DNA of 64,000 bases from Welwitschia mirabilis. Taxonomy: Eukaryota > Gnetophyta > Gnetopsida > Welwitschiales. Positions 52,330-61,606 of this stretch are shown piece after piece; the first letter of the stretch is position 1; each line of letters opens with the position of its first letter. A model generated the notes under the pieces. That model had not been told where the DNA came from, searched no databases, and saw only the letters and a list, made by a program, of their open reading frames with translations. A program made the translations under genes and the position numbers. The DNA lies in contig JBOZIK010000001.1 in assembly GCA_051453625.1 (NCBI GenBank), positions 263,819,298 through 263,883,297 of the forward strand. The letters are read 5' to 3'.

Positions 52330-52700
52330 GGCTTTCCCACTTGTACCAGCCTTACCTTCATAGGTACTTAAGCGTATCATCTTTGTAATTTTTTCTGCTT
52401 CACATTGTTCAATATTAGAATGATTGGCTCTATTTGTTAGGAAAGCTTTAAGATTTACCTATATGTTTATTAACCTTATTTAAATGTTTTTAAGGTTAAT
52501 ATTATCTATAGGAGTGTGTTGTTTTGATGTGGGTAGTGGCTCTTGAGATGCCTTTAGATGGTATTCTATTGATCTATCTTCTAGATGAGAAAGAAGACAT
52601 TGAATACTAGCTAGCTATTCATTTTGGAAGTGGATATGGTTAATTTGACTTTCTAATTCCTCTATTTGCTCATTTACGCTATGTTTCATAATGTGTCAAT
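52330..52700 (-). pseudogene. Element H gag remnant, probably lacking the capsid core
   Basis: Minus-strand sequence from about 52690 reads VNEQIEELESQINHIHFQNE, then LASIQCLLSHLEDRS. This is the heptad-rich N-terminus common in Gypsy gag. It then passes through KASQEPLPTSKQHTP and soon reaches AGTSGKAMS. The usual 'FDG.DP..W' capsid core is absent, so gag seems to be only ~120 codons and internally deleted, compared with ~300 or more in intact relatives. Confidence 0.55.
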
Positions 52701-52899
52701 GGGTTCAATGTTCTCCTGAACTCATATGCCCCTATCTTATTCTGTAAGTACTCTCTCTCCCTTCCCTTTCTTCTTTTGTAGTGCTATCTTTTTATAGTAT
52801 CACTGGTGGTAGTTAGGGACCCTTAACCACCTAGTAGTTAAAAAAAAAGTTAGAAAAATAGTTTTTAGTAGTGATCATAAGGACCTTACTGATATGAAT

Positions 52900-53640
52900 A
52901 ATAACTGCCAAAGGGAGTCTATGTATTGTCAGGCATCTAGGAATGGTATTAGAGACCCAAGTATGATGTTGGACGCCTGTGTGTATTGAGTACGATGTCA
53001 GATACCCAAGTGTAATTTTAGGAGTTTTATAAGGATCCTAAGTCTTGTCGAGTAACACCAAGGGGTGATAATGCATCTAGAATATGAGTGCAATGTCAGG
53101 CCCCCAAGTGCGATGTTGGGCTATCAAGTGTTACATCGAAGACTTTTGAACTGGAAAATAGAATAAGTAATTTCTAAGAGATGGCAGCACGTGTAATGTT
53201 GGGTACCAAGTGTGATATTAGACACCCAAGTGCAATGTCAGAGTTCCTTGAGAAAGTAAGTAGAATAGGTGATTTCTATGGAAAAATGATAGAATCTGGG
53301 CTTGTAAAGGAAAAGTGTGATGTCGGGAATCCAAGTGTGACATTGGGCATCCAAGTGCAACATTAACCATCTAGGGACTTCATAGTGCAACATTAAATTT
53401 GGCAAGAACAAGTATGATGTTGGACTTTGAAGTGAGACATCATCCTTGAAAGTATGACATCAACCTTTTAAGAGTACGATGTTAGCCTTCTAGGAGTATA
53501 ATGTTGACTTTTGAAGTGTGATGTTAGCCTTTTAGGAGTATGACATTGGCCTTCAAAGTGCAACATCAGCTTTCTGGGAGTGTAATGTTAGCTTATGAAG
53601 TGTGATATCGACCTTTTAAAAGTATGACATCAAGTTTTAG
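52900..53640. repeat. Degenerate minisatellite of GATGTC/GACATC-centred units
   Basis: The first part repeats a ~19-bp unit like cacccaagtgcgatgtcgg. The second part, from about 53400, repeats a ~23-bp unit like aagtgtgatgttagcctttt / ggagtatgacattggccttc. The core appears as gatgtc, gacatc, gatatc, gatgtt and gacatt, all derivable from GACGTC by CpG decay on either strand. It lies directly upstream of the TATA box of the antisense gene. Confidence 0.8.
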
Positions 53641-53760
53641 CTAATGGCAGTACTAGGTCTTGATTTTTCCATAGTTAACTGGAGTTATCTGTACTTATCT
53701 AAGGTTTATTTTATTGTACTTAACTATTATTTTAGGGTTAGGTTAAATCCTAGGTCACCA

Positions 53761-53770
53761 CTATAAATAG
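53761..53770 (+). promoter_or_regulatory. TATA box of the antisense gene in element H
   Basis: ctataaatag followed by a long pyrimidine-rich, T-rich leader (53780-54330) matches a plant core promoter and 5' UTR pattern. It points away from element H's own genes and toward the frame starting at 54348. Chance occurrence in A+T-rich DNA is possible. Confidence 0.5.
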
Positions 53771-54219
53771 ATCTATGATCCCCTCATTTTTTTACGTCTT
53801 TTTTCACATGCCTCTATAGTTGAATTGGTGTATTTTCTCTTTTTTTCTTTTATTCTTTCACTTCTTTCTTTATTTAATATTTTTATATTTTCTTTTTCTT
53901 TTATTTCAATATTTTTCTTTTCTTTTTCTTGTTTTTCATACAAGACCTTTCACAATATACTTTTACCTATAAATATGAGTTCTCTCCTAATATTCATGAA
54001 CACACTTCATTCTCTAGTTAAGGTATGGATTTTAGATTTTTCCTTACCATTTCTTAGAATTATACCAATGGATCTACAAAATTATGAATGTAGTAATGTG
54101 CTTTAGAGCAAGAATTCTCCTAGCTATTCTCCTCAAATCTCTTAAATTTCTGTGGCTTTCTATCTTTTCATCTTCATCAACCTATTATTCTTTTCATCCT
54201 TGATTCTTTATACTCTTCT

Positions 54220-54285
54220 TTTAATCCATACACTACTATCATTTAATTCATACACTACTATTATTTAATTCATACACTACTATCA
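54220..54285. repeat. 23-bp tandem repeat, three units
   Basis: Three successive copies of a catacactactatcatttaa-type unit in the presumed leader of the antisense gene. Confidence 0.85.
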
Positions 54286-54347
54286 TTACCCATTCTTATC
54301 CTAATCTAATTTAGATTTTGGAGGAGAACATCTAGTTAGTCTTTGGA

Positions 54348-56314
54348 ATGAGTGAAGGCGATCGTATTTCTTCTAAAGTTTTACATACAAATGATGAATT
54401 TTGCAACTTCTTAGCCAATTTCTTGGATGACTTTATATACATGCAAGAGGTGGATACCCACTTCCATGGGATCTCTACTATCAATTTTACCACTCCGTAG
54501 TTTGTAGCTTCTAAAAAGCTGATCCTTGGTAGGGCCTTTTTTCATGATCAGGTGAATGAGATTTCCACTTATATAATTTACTTGTTTCCCTTTTTAACTA
54601 GTGGAATTTCTTTAGATTGGGCTCTGGTTATCTATTTCTTCATCCTTTTCTAGTTAACCTGATTAAAGAGAAATGGAGATAGGGAGAAGTATTTCTGTGG
54701 GAACATCTTATTAGGTTTATATTTTACTTCTATGGGTCTAGGGAATCCACAATTATTTAGGGTTATTTCTATATATTCTTCTTTTTTTTTTGTATATTTA
54801 TGAGATTCCTGCTTAATCTTTATTACATTCTCATTCTTCCTCATTATGGAGGATGAAGGTTCTGGGAGTTATGACCGTAGAGAAATATCTTAGGATACTT
54901 TTCATATTCCATCTAAGGTATGGGTTTTGTTGAGGAATCCTTCTTTTAAGTATATTTCTGATAACTTTGAATTTTATACTTTTGGGTTTGCAAAGGAGTA
55001 AGGCTTCAAGATCTTATGACTCTTCCCATCGAAAATGTGACAAAGCTCTAGTAAATTGCCTTGTGCATGTGAAACTAGAAGAAGAAATAGATGCATCTCT
55101 TATCTTTTCTCAGTGACACCAACCCCATGGGGTATTTCCTATTACCATCTCTTATTTTCTTTTCTTTCCTCTCTCTTCACTTTTTCTTTTTTTCCCTTTT
55201 TTTTGATTTTTTGACATATAAATTTTCTTATTTTATTATAGATTTCTTGTGTAGTAACTTTGGTTGAGGAGGATATGAATTTTACCCATCCTCTGAAGAA
55301 TCCCTTCGTTTGGTAGCTAAGGGAGGAGTGCATCACTGTAAGTGAAACTTTTTCTTCTATTCCTTCCACTGGCCTCTTCATGGATTTATTATTTTCTTAT
55401 GATTCTCAAGGGAAAGAGGTACCTAATGATTTTGACACATTAATGGATTAGGAGGATATGTCCTATTCCACCTCCTATTTTTAGCCCTTAGGGTAGAGTC
55501 CTCCTATTACTTACCCTTCTTTAGATCCTTCTCGTCATCTGCTTATAACTTCATAGTCCATTGTAAATGAACATGATCATGTATCTTATCACATTGATTA
55601 TCTCCTATCGGTGGTAAAGACCTTATATCTTAAGGTTAAGGAGTTGATGAATCTATTGTGGAATTATCAATCACTTTATAGCCTTTTGCATACAAAAGTC
55701 ACACATCATTCATGCCTACATGATGTCTACATCCATTGTTAATTCAAGGTGATAGATGTACCAAGGGACTTCAAGTACAACTGTTTTGCTTATTTCACTT
55801 CCCATTTTTCTTCACAGTGTGAATGACCTACTCCACTTAGAGATTTTTACAACATGATTGATATGATGGAGTAATTCTATTGCATGGCTTATCATGAAAT
55901 TGAATAGCAAAAGTCCATGAGTGATTCCCTCTGAATTCTAGAGAATTACATGGAGAATATGCACTTAATAAAGAAGAAATCACAGGCAACTGCTTCTTAT
56001 ATAACTACAATAGAAGAAAATCAGGTTGCCTTATCTACTTAACTGGCAAAGAGTGAGAGGATCATTTAGGCTTGTGTGGATTGTTTGGTCATTACTATTG
56101 ATGATATTAGTGTGTTGTATTATTATGAGGAGCTCTCAAAGGAATATCAATTGGGGACTTTGATTACTTATAGTAAGATTCATATAAATATTTTATAAGT
56201 GATCATATCCTACTATGATGGAAGTTGTTTGAGGTGACACAGAGCCTCTTATCCCAAGCGTAGAGGATTACAACCCTATTACCTTCTCCATGGAGGATCT
56301 TCTTCCTCCTCAGT
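54348..56314 (+). pseudogene. Degenerate antisense gene of unknown function carried by element H
   Basis: I do not recognise this protein. From ATG 54348 one frame runs about 260 codons to ~55130, interrupted only by stops. Segments include MSEGDRISSKVLHTNDEF, NFLANFLDDFIYMQEVDTHF, ILGRAFFHDQVNEISTYIIY, KRNGDREKYFCGNILLGLYF and MEDEGSGSYDRREIS. A T/C-rich stretch ending in TAG at 55254 looks like an intron with its 3' splice site. A second frame of about 300 codons follows (VTLVEEDMNFTHPLKNP, NMIDMME, AYHEIE, LENYMENMHLIKKKSQATA, LAKSERII). It is hydrophilic and heptad-like, suggesting a coiled coil. After a shift near 56200 the end reads VEDYNPITFSMEDLLPPQ-stop at 56314. It might be a captured host gene or an accessory retroelement gene. 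Confidence 0.6.
55140..55254 (+). other. Probable intron 3' end in the antisense gene
   Basis: A ~90-base pyrimidine-rich run followed by ttcttgtgtag gives a canonical plant acceptor. The preceding frame degenerates into Phe/Ser/Leu codons here, as expected for intron sequence. The donor site was not fixed. Confidence 0.4.
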
Positions 56315-56482
56315 AGTGATGTTTGGTTTTGTCTTATCAAGGTGTCATACACCCTATTTCTATTATCACCTTATTTTCTTTACTCATAATATTATCTTTT
56401 CAATGTACTATTTAGCCTTTAGCTATTTTATTTATAAATTCAATTATTTTCTTATTTTTCTTAATTAGCAGTTTACCACTTG

Positions 56483-56500
56483 TTATTCGCTTTGATACCA
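56483..56500 (-). promoter_or_regulatory. Primer binding site of element H (initiator Met tRNA type)
   Basis: The complement reads TGGTATCAAAGCGAATAA, differing from TGGTATCAGAGC by one G-to-A. It lies two bases from the 5' LTR end at 56503. Confidence 0.85.
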
Positions 56501-56502
56501 AA

Positions 56503-56921
56503 TGTAATATTATATTTTACTATTTTTAACTGACTTTGCATAAAAAAGAATATTAAAAATAATATGTTAGGATTCATAGGAACTACAAGGAATAATTTAA
56601 AGAGAATAAGGGTTTTATTATTAATAGTAGCAACTTACATTCCCCATCATTAGCAAACAGCCTTAGACTAGTGGTTATAGGTAAAGACATGAACTATGAC
56701 CTTGGTTCCCCTCTTAAGACTCTTAGGGATTAGCCAAGATTATCGTTGGTTACATCCAGCAAGTCTATCTACCCTTACTTAATGCTATAGGCTTATATTA
56801 CATAATGAAGGGACACATCTTTTCATATTTTGGGCACATCCATTCACATCTCTTATTAACTATGTTTAATTAATGCTTAACATAATTGATTATACAATTA
56901 ATGAATTTGGAACATTATACA
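56503..56921 (-). repeat. 5' LTR of element H
   Basis: Pairs with 48306-48721. Plus-strand left end TGTAATATTATATTT abuts the primer site, and the right end is ttataca. Confidence 0.88.
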
Positions 56922-58582
56922 TTTTATATTATTTTAAGTAATAAACTTTTCAAAAAAGATTATTTTTACATAATGATGATTTAATTTGGTTTTCACTCTT
57001 TAACTTTTGTCATCATTCATTTTCACTCTTTAACTTTTGTCATCATTCATTTGAGTTATAAATTATTTTTAAAGTAGTAGTGACTATTTATCAAACATTA
57101 TTTCTTTTTGACTTATTATATTTTTCTTTTCTCATTTTGTTAAATTAAGCTTTGTACATATGTAATTCTTAAAGGCTATGACATGTTATGTGTTGTGATT
57201 ACATGAATGTCAGTTACATCTATTACTAATGAATAGTTGTTTTATCATGTAAAGTAATAGCTTGATAAGATAATATAAAATATTTCTCTTAAGATTATAT
57301 ACCAATTCCTCTAGTCTAATATTCATGTGCTTTTATTATATATGCAAGTTTTTTCAAAAGATTTATTTATAATTTTTTGGAATTATTTACACTATTTTTT
57401 TTAGAGCCAATTTATCATGTTAACTATACAATTCATTTTATGAATGCTCAAATCATGATCTTTTCATGTTAAAAATTAGGATTTTCCTTCAATAAATATC
57501 ATATGTATTTAAAACTATTTTCTAGATTTTTGAGAATTTTAAAGTGCAAGTAAGAGACTAGAAAGAGTTGAATCAAGCTTTAGCATTTAAAAAAAGGCTA
57601 TTAAAATCTATAGTAACTATCTACAATTTTTTTCCTCTTCCATGGGCCTGGTAATATGTGGTTGGCCTTTTAGCACTAACTAGTTGATCACTTCTAGTTT
57701 GACTTGGAGATTTAAGGTAGTTGACCTAATGTTGTATCAAATGTAATGATGCCATATTAGTAGCTTTTCTAGTAGCTCCCTGATCATGATGAAATATAGC
57801 TATGCTTGTATCTATTGTTAATTATAATATCATCTTATGGGTATAAATCTTGTGTAACCAAATCTAAATTTTGCTATTTATAACTAGGACTTTCATTGAA
57901 GTATAAGCCTAATTTCATTCTTTTCTTGGGTATAAATGTAATAGAAATGTAGTAAAACAACATAATGCTATTTTAACTAAAGATTCAAGCAAGATTTAAG
58001 TCAATAATGTAAAAGTAAATTTCAATAAATAAGAGCTTAAAAAAAACATAGCAATCAAGAACCAACATAAATGTTTTAACAAGATGATATATCTTCATTC
58101 AATGATATACTATAAAGTTCCATAATAATCATTAGTAATGTCAAGTTTAGTAAGGCTTGAATCATGGTGATATTATCTTAGTCATCACATAACTATTGGT
58201 GGGATCATCCTATCACTCTAGTTCATCATATCCTATTCATAAGCATAAAAAGTATGAAATAAATCCCAAGAATCATAAAAAAAAATTACATAATGAGATT
58301 ATAAAATGAACAAAAAGGATTTTCTATCAACATAAAGACATTTTTATGCCTATTTCTGAGAAGGTATTATTTATAATTAAGTTATTTGATTCATAGCCTA
58401 TAACTAGTAAATCGTAGTTTTTAACCCCTCCCCTCTCCCCCGCCCACTTTCCCTCCCCTCCTCCCTTACTTGCCTTTCCTAAACTCTTTTCTAAAGGCTT
58501 CAATCATTGAAAAACATTTTTCCCATTACATTTGATATAAAGCTAGAAGAAAATTTTGAAGTTCACAAATTATGGTTTTACA
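56922..58582 (+). repeat. 5' LTR (3' portion) of chromovirus-like element D
   Basis: The sequence ends ...atggttttaca at 58582, directly before a primer site on the plus strand, so at least the right part is LTR. The left boundary is not determined and may lie beyond element H. A 29-bp tandem duplication (ttttcactctttaactttt unit) lies at about 56995-57052. A conspicuous C-rich tract lies at 58424-58466. Confidence 0.5.
58424..58466. repeat. C-rich tract (G-quadruplex/i-motif candidate on opposite strands)
   Basis: About 43 bases almost purely pyrimidine with seven runs of three or more C (cccctcccctctccccc, then gccc, ccc, cccc, ccc). It lies ~120-160 bp upstream of the primer site in the LTR of element D and stands out in sequence that is otherwise about 70% A+T. 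Confidence 0.8.
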
Positions 58583-58585
58583 TAT

Positions 58586-58603
58586 TGGTATCAGATCCTA
58601 GGT
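58586..58603 (+). promoter_or_regulatory. Primer binding site of element D (initiator Met tRNA type)
   Basis: TGGTATCAGATCCTAGGT, a near-perfect match to the initiator-Met primer site TGGTATCAGAGCC, three bases after the LTR end. Confidence 0.88.
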
Positions 58604-58789
58604 TACAATTTTGCTAGGTGTATCTATCATGAAGTCATATCAACATTAGAGTGTAGGTTGATAATCTTACTAGGCATAACTATTATTAGAATGTAGATTG
58701 TAATTTTACTTGGCTTAACTCTGTTAAAGTTATAAGTTTTAAAAAATTTAGGCTTGTATTTTACGTAGTTTTATTACCATAAGTTTAAG

Positions 58790-59860
58790 ATGGCCCCAAG
58801 AAGGGTATTTAACTGACCAAATAAAGTTACAACATTAGTAAATCTAGTTAATAACTTAGTAGATGTATTTTTGAGCAAAGCAATGAGTGGGAAGATAGCA
58901 ACTCTATCAAGAAAATGATGGTGTAAGTTAAGAGGATGAATCCTCTAACTTTGGAACATATCAACAACATGCCATATGTAGAAGCATGATTGATTGATAT
59001 ATAAAACACATTATAATTATTCAATTTAACTACTTAGCAACTTGTTAAAAGAGAAATTATATGGTGGAATGTAGAAATATGGTAAAATGTGAAAAGACTT
59101 CAAGCATTATTTTCAAACTTATGAAATGAAAATAAATTAAAAGAAGCTATAGAGGTAGATACATGCCAAAATTTTTCATAAGTGTAAAGGATAACAAGTT
59201 CTACAATCTTATAAGTAGGTATGAATAAGTAAAGTTAGAAGATTTATAACTAGTCTACATCTAGTAATTTGAGGTCAAGTTAAATTATTTAAACTAAAAA
59301 CAATTATAGAAGCTATAGAGAAGGTCAAAAGTAGTGAAGAATTATGTGTCATGAATAAAAATGTTAAAGCAAAAAGAAGAATATCTAAAGATAATAAAAG
59401 GATGTAACCATGAAAGAAACTAATCACTTATAATTTAGGTATGATTAGAAGAAAAAGTAAAACAAGTATAATTAAACAGCCCATTATGGTTGAGGTGGAG
59501 AATAGTAGACAGGCAAGGATTCATAGCAACAAGAATCTTACATATGTATAATTATTCCATCGTCTGCCCCCCTACAACAATTTGTTTTCTTTATCGCTCG
59601 GTGTAGATGTAAGTACAGTCAACAATAAGAAAGAAGGTAGACTCATCCAACTCAGGGAAGAGATAATTTTTTGTAAAATTACTAAAAAATGATTAGTATT
59701 TAAAAAAATACAACTAATTATTTCAAGATCATGGAATGTTTTCTATGTTAAATATTACCTTGAAAGTAAGAAACAATAAGCACCTACAACAAATGCATGG
59801 AATGTGTCACCTAGTTAGATCTAGATGTTGTTTCTATTAAATCCAATTTTTTTCTACATT
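58790..59860 (+). pseudogene. Element D gag (degenerate)
   Basis: ATG at 58790 opens MAPRRVFN and then PNKVTTLVNLVNNLVDVF, a chromovirus-type gag start about 190 bp after the primer site. The capsid part is broken by stops and shifts. A segment at about 59775-59835 reads HLQQMHGMCHLVRSRC, resembling the C..C.K.H.G.C...G...C double zinc knuckle of Tekay-type gag with the first Cys residues lost. Product would package the element RNA. Confidence 0.6.
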
Positions 59861-60585
59861 TATTAAAGATTTTCATAGAAGTTTTATTACTTCTAATAGC
59901 AGCAAAGTATTGAAGAAGAAACAGGGTTATGCTAGTACTAAGTCTATGAATATAGAAGATAATATGGTTATGGTTAAAGATAAACATCAATAAGACTGCA
60001 AAACGTATGAAGTAGAATAATAATTTTCTAAGATAAGAAGGCAAAAGCAATTTAAATGGTGTAGAAATTAATTCTATTAATTAAGTAAGTAATAATGACA
60101 ATCCAATAACAAAAATTAATTCCTTACCTCTACTAAATGAAAACTTGCTAGCACTTAAGAAAGATATAAGTGAAGTTTTTCCTCATTAGCATGTAAAAGC
60201 TTCCCTTTATATTATCTTAATTTATTAGTAGATAAAAGTGAAGAGGTTTTACTTACATTCATGAATTAACTCTTTATCTTACCTGGTTAGCCTATATAGT
60301 ATTATTAGTAAATCTTTAAATAATCTTTGTCTTAATAAATTCTTATATTAATTGAACCCTTATTTGCAATTACTATTGACATGCATCTTGTAATCCTTAG
60401 CTACATGATAATTCTTAACCAGATAATCCTATTATTATATGATTAAAATTTTTGATCTTGTTTAGATGGATTACATACTTTAAACTTATGGACTAGATAT
60501 TACTTGCTCTTAACTAATCTAGAAGTCCTTTTATATCTATTTGATCTATACTTGCATAACCTTATTTCATACTTTCTATCCTTAA
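59861..60585 (+). other. Element D interior, mostly unrecognisable
   Basis: Protease and RT motifs expected here were not found. The whole interior of D is only ~3 kb, against ~5.8 kb in its relative C, so a large internal deletion probably removed much of pol. Confidence 0.45.
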
Positions 60586-61591
60586 TTTATTAGACCTTAA
60601 GATGTTATATCATCCATATAAATCTTTGAAGTAGAAATTCAACTAGATTATACATGGAGAAGTGTTAAGATAGCTTTGAAAAAAGAAGTACATAATAAAG
60701 GAGTGTAATGTAGAAGAGATTTACAATTTTGAAACTTAATCTTGAGGAATTTCTACATAACAACATTAGAAGTATGTATCATAATTTTGAGTAAGAGATA
60801 GTTGTGTTGCTATATTTGAGTTGTAGTTTTGGACTTAATGGTTCAAGCACATTTTACTGTGGTTAACATAAGGAGGTCATTGAGATATTTTGGCTTATGA
60901 AATAAATGGTTCAACTTAATTAATATCTTATTTAAATATTTCTCCTAGAAATTCCTTTCATAAAAGACATGCTAGTTCACAACTTTATTCCCTAATCAAG
61001 TGATCATTATAACCCTAGAAAATGGAAAAGGTAAAAAGATCATGAATAACAAAGAAGTTGTATAAATTTTGAAATTAATATGCCATGAATTTTAGTATTA
61101 GGATGAAGGTAATTAGACATCTCACTTAATGTAAGGATACATTTTTTCATGAACCCTTGAATTGATGATATCAATAACTTAGAATAAATTACTTGAATTT
61201 GTTGAAGAACAAGGGTGTGAAGCTAAAGCCTAGTCTATACCAACTACTTCTAATATGGAGGCACTTAATAAGAATCTATTAACATGTACTTCTACCAAGA
61301 TTGTCAAAATAAAGAAGGAGAAATATAGTTTTATTTATCTAATGTGGAATGCTTAGTAAGATGGAACAATTCATGTTATATATACCAATTATTATTTAAA
61401 CTATGAATTAATCTTTGGAAAGTTTGTGAAAATATGTATGTCCATAAAAGAAACTTTTATCACATATTATGGAGAATATTTTTAAGATTACTATGATATA
61501 ACCACTCTATAGAAGTAGTATCTTAAGGGAAAAAAAAGATTCTAATCAGCGAAGACCTGATCTTTTAGCAAGTTTTGAGGATAAAACTTCT
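60586..61591 (+). pseudogene. Element D pol 3' end (degenerate)
   Basis: The block at about 60620-60800 (EVEIQLDYTWRSVKIALKKE and on to NKGV) is shared with element C's minus strand at 39060-38930. Near 61553-61588 the frame RRPDLLASFEDKTS-stop matches the usual 'P.LFASFEDETF' C-terminus of chromovirus pol. It is followed directly by the purine stretch and LTR. Catalytic motifs were not located. Confidence 0.6.
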
Positions 61592-61606
61592 TAAAAAGGT
61601 AAGAAA
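61592..61606 (+). promoter_or_regulatory. Polypurine tract of element D (decayed)
   Basis: taaaaaggtaagaaa stands immediately before TGTTACATATAC, in the position of the AAGGGGG-type tract of relatives. Confidence 0.6.

Larger units (their letters stand above)
48306..56921 (-). mobile_element. Ty3/Gypsy element H with short LTRs and extra antisense cargo
   Basis: Minus-strand element with 3' LTR 48306-48721, polypurine tract 48722-48735, INT-RH-RT-PR-gag remnants (49400-52700), then ~3.7 kb of extra sequence (52800-56480), primer site 56483-56500 and 5' LTR 56503-56921. The LTR pair is collinear (416 and 419 bp). Target duplication is unclear: ATTTT at both edges is possible only if the LTR ends are shifted by one base. 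The extra block holds a minisatellite and a degenerate gene on the opposite strand, which is unusual between primer site and gag. Confidence 0.85.

Noticed and set aside
53825-54106. 93-codon Phe/Ser-rich plus-strand frame
   Set aside because: A T-rich leader upstream of the antisense gene; composition alone explains the hydrophobic translation.
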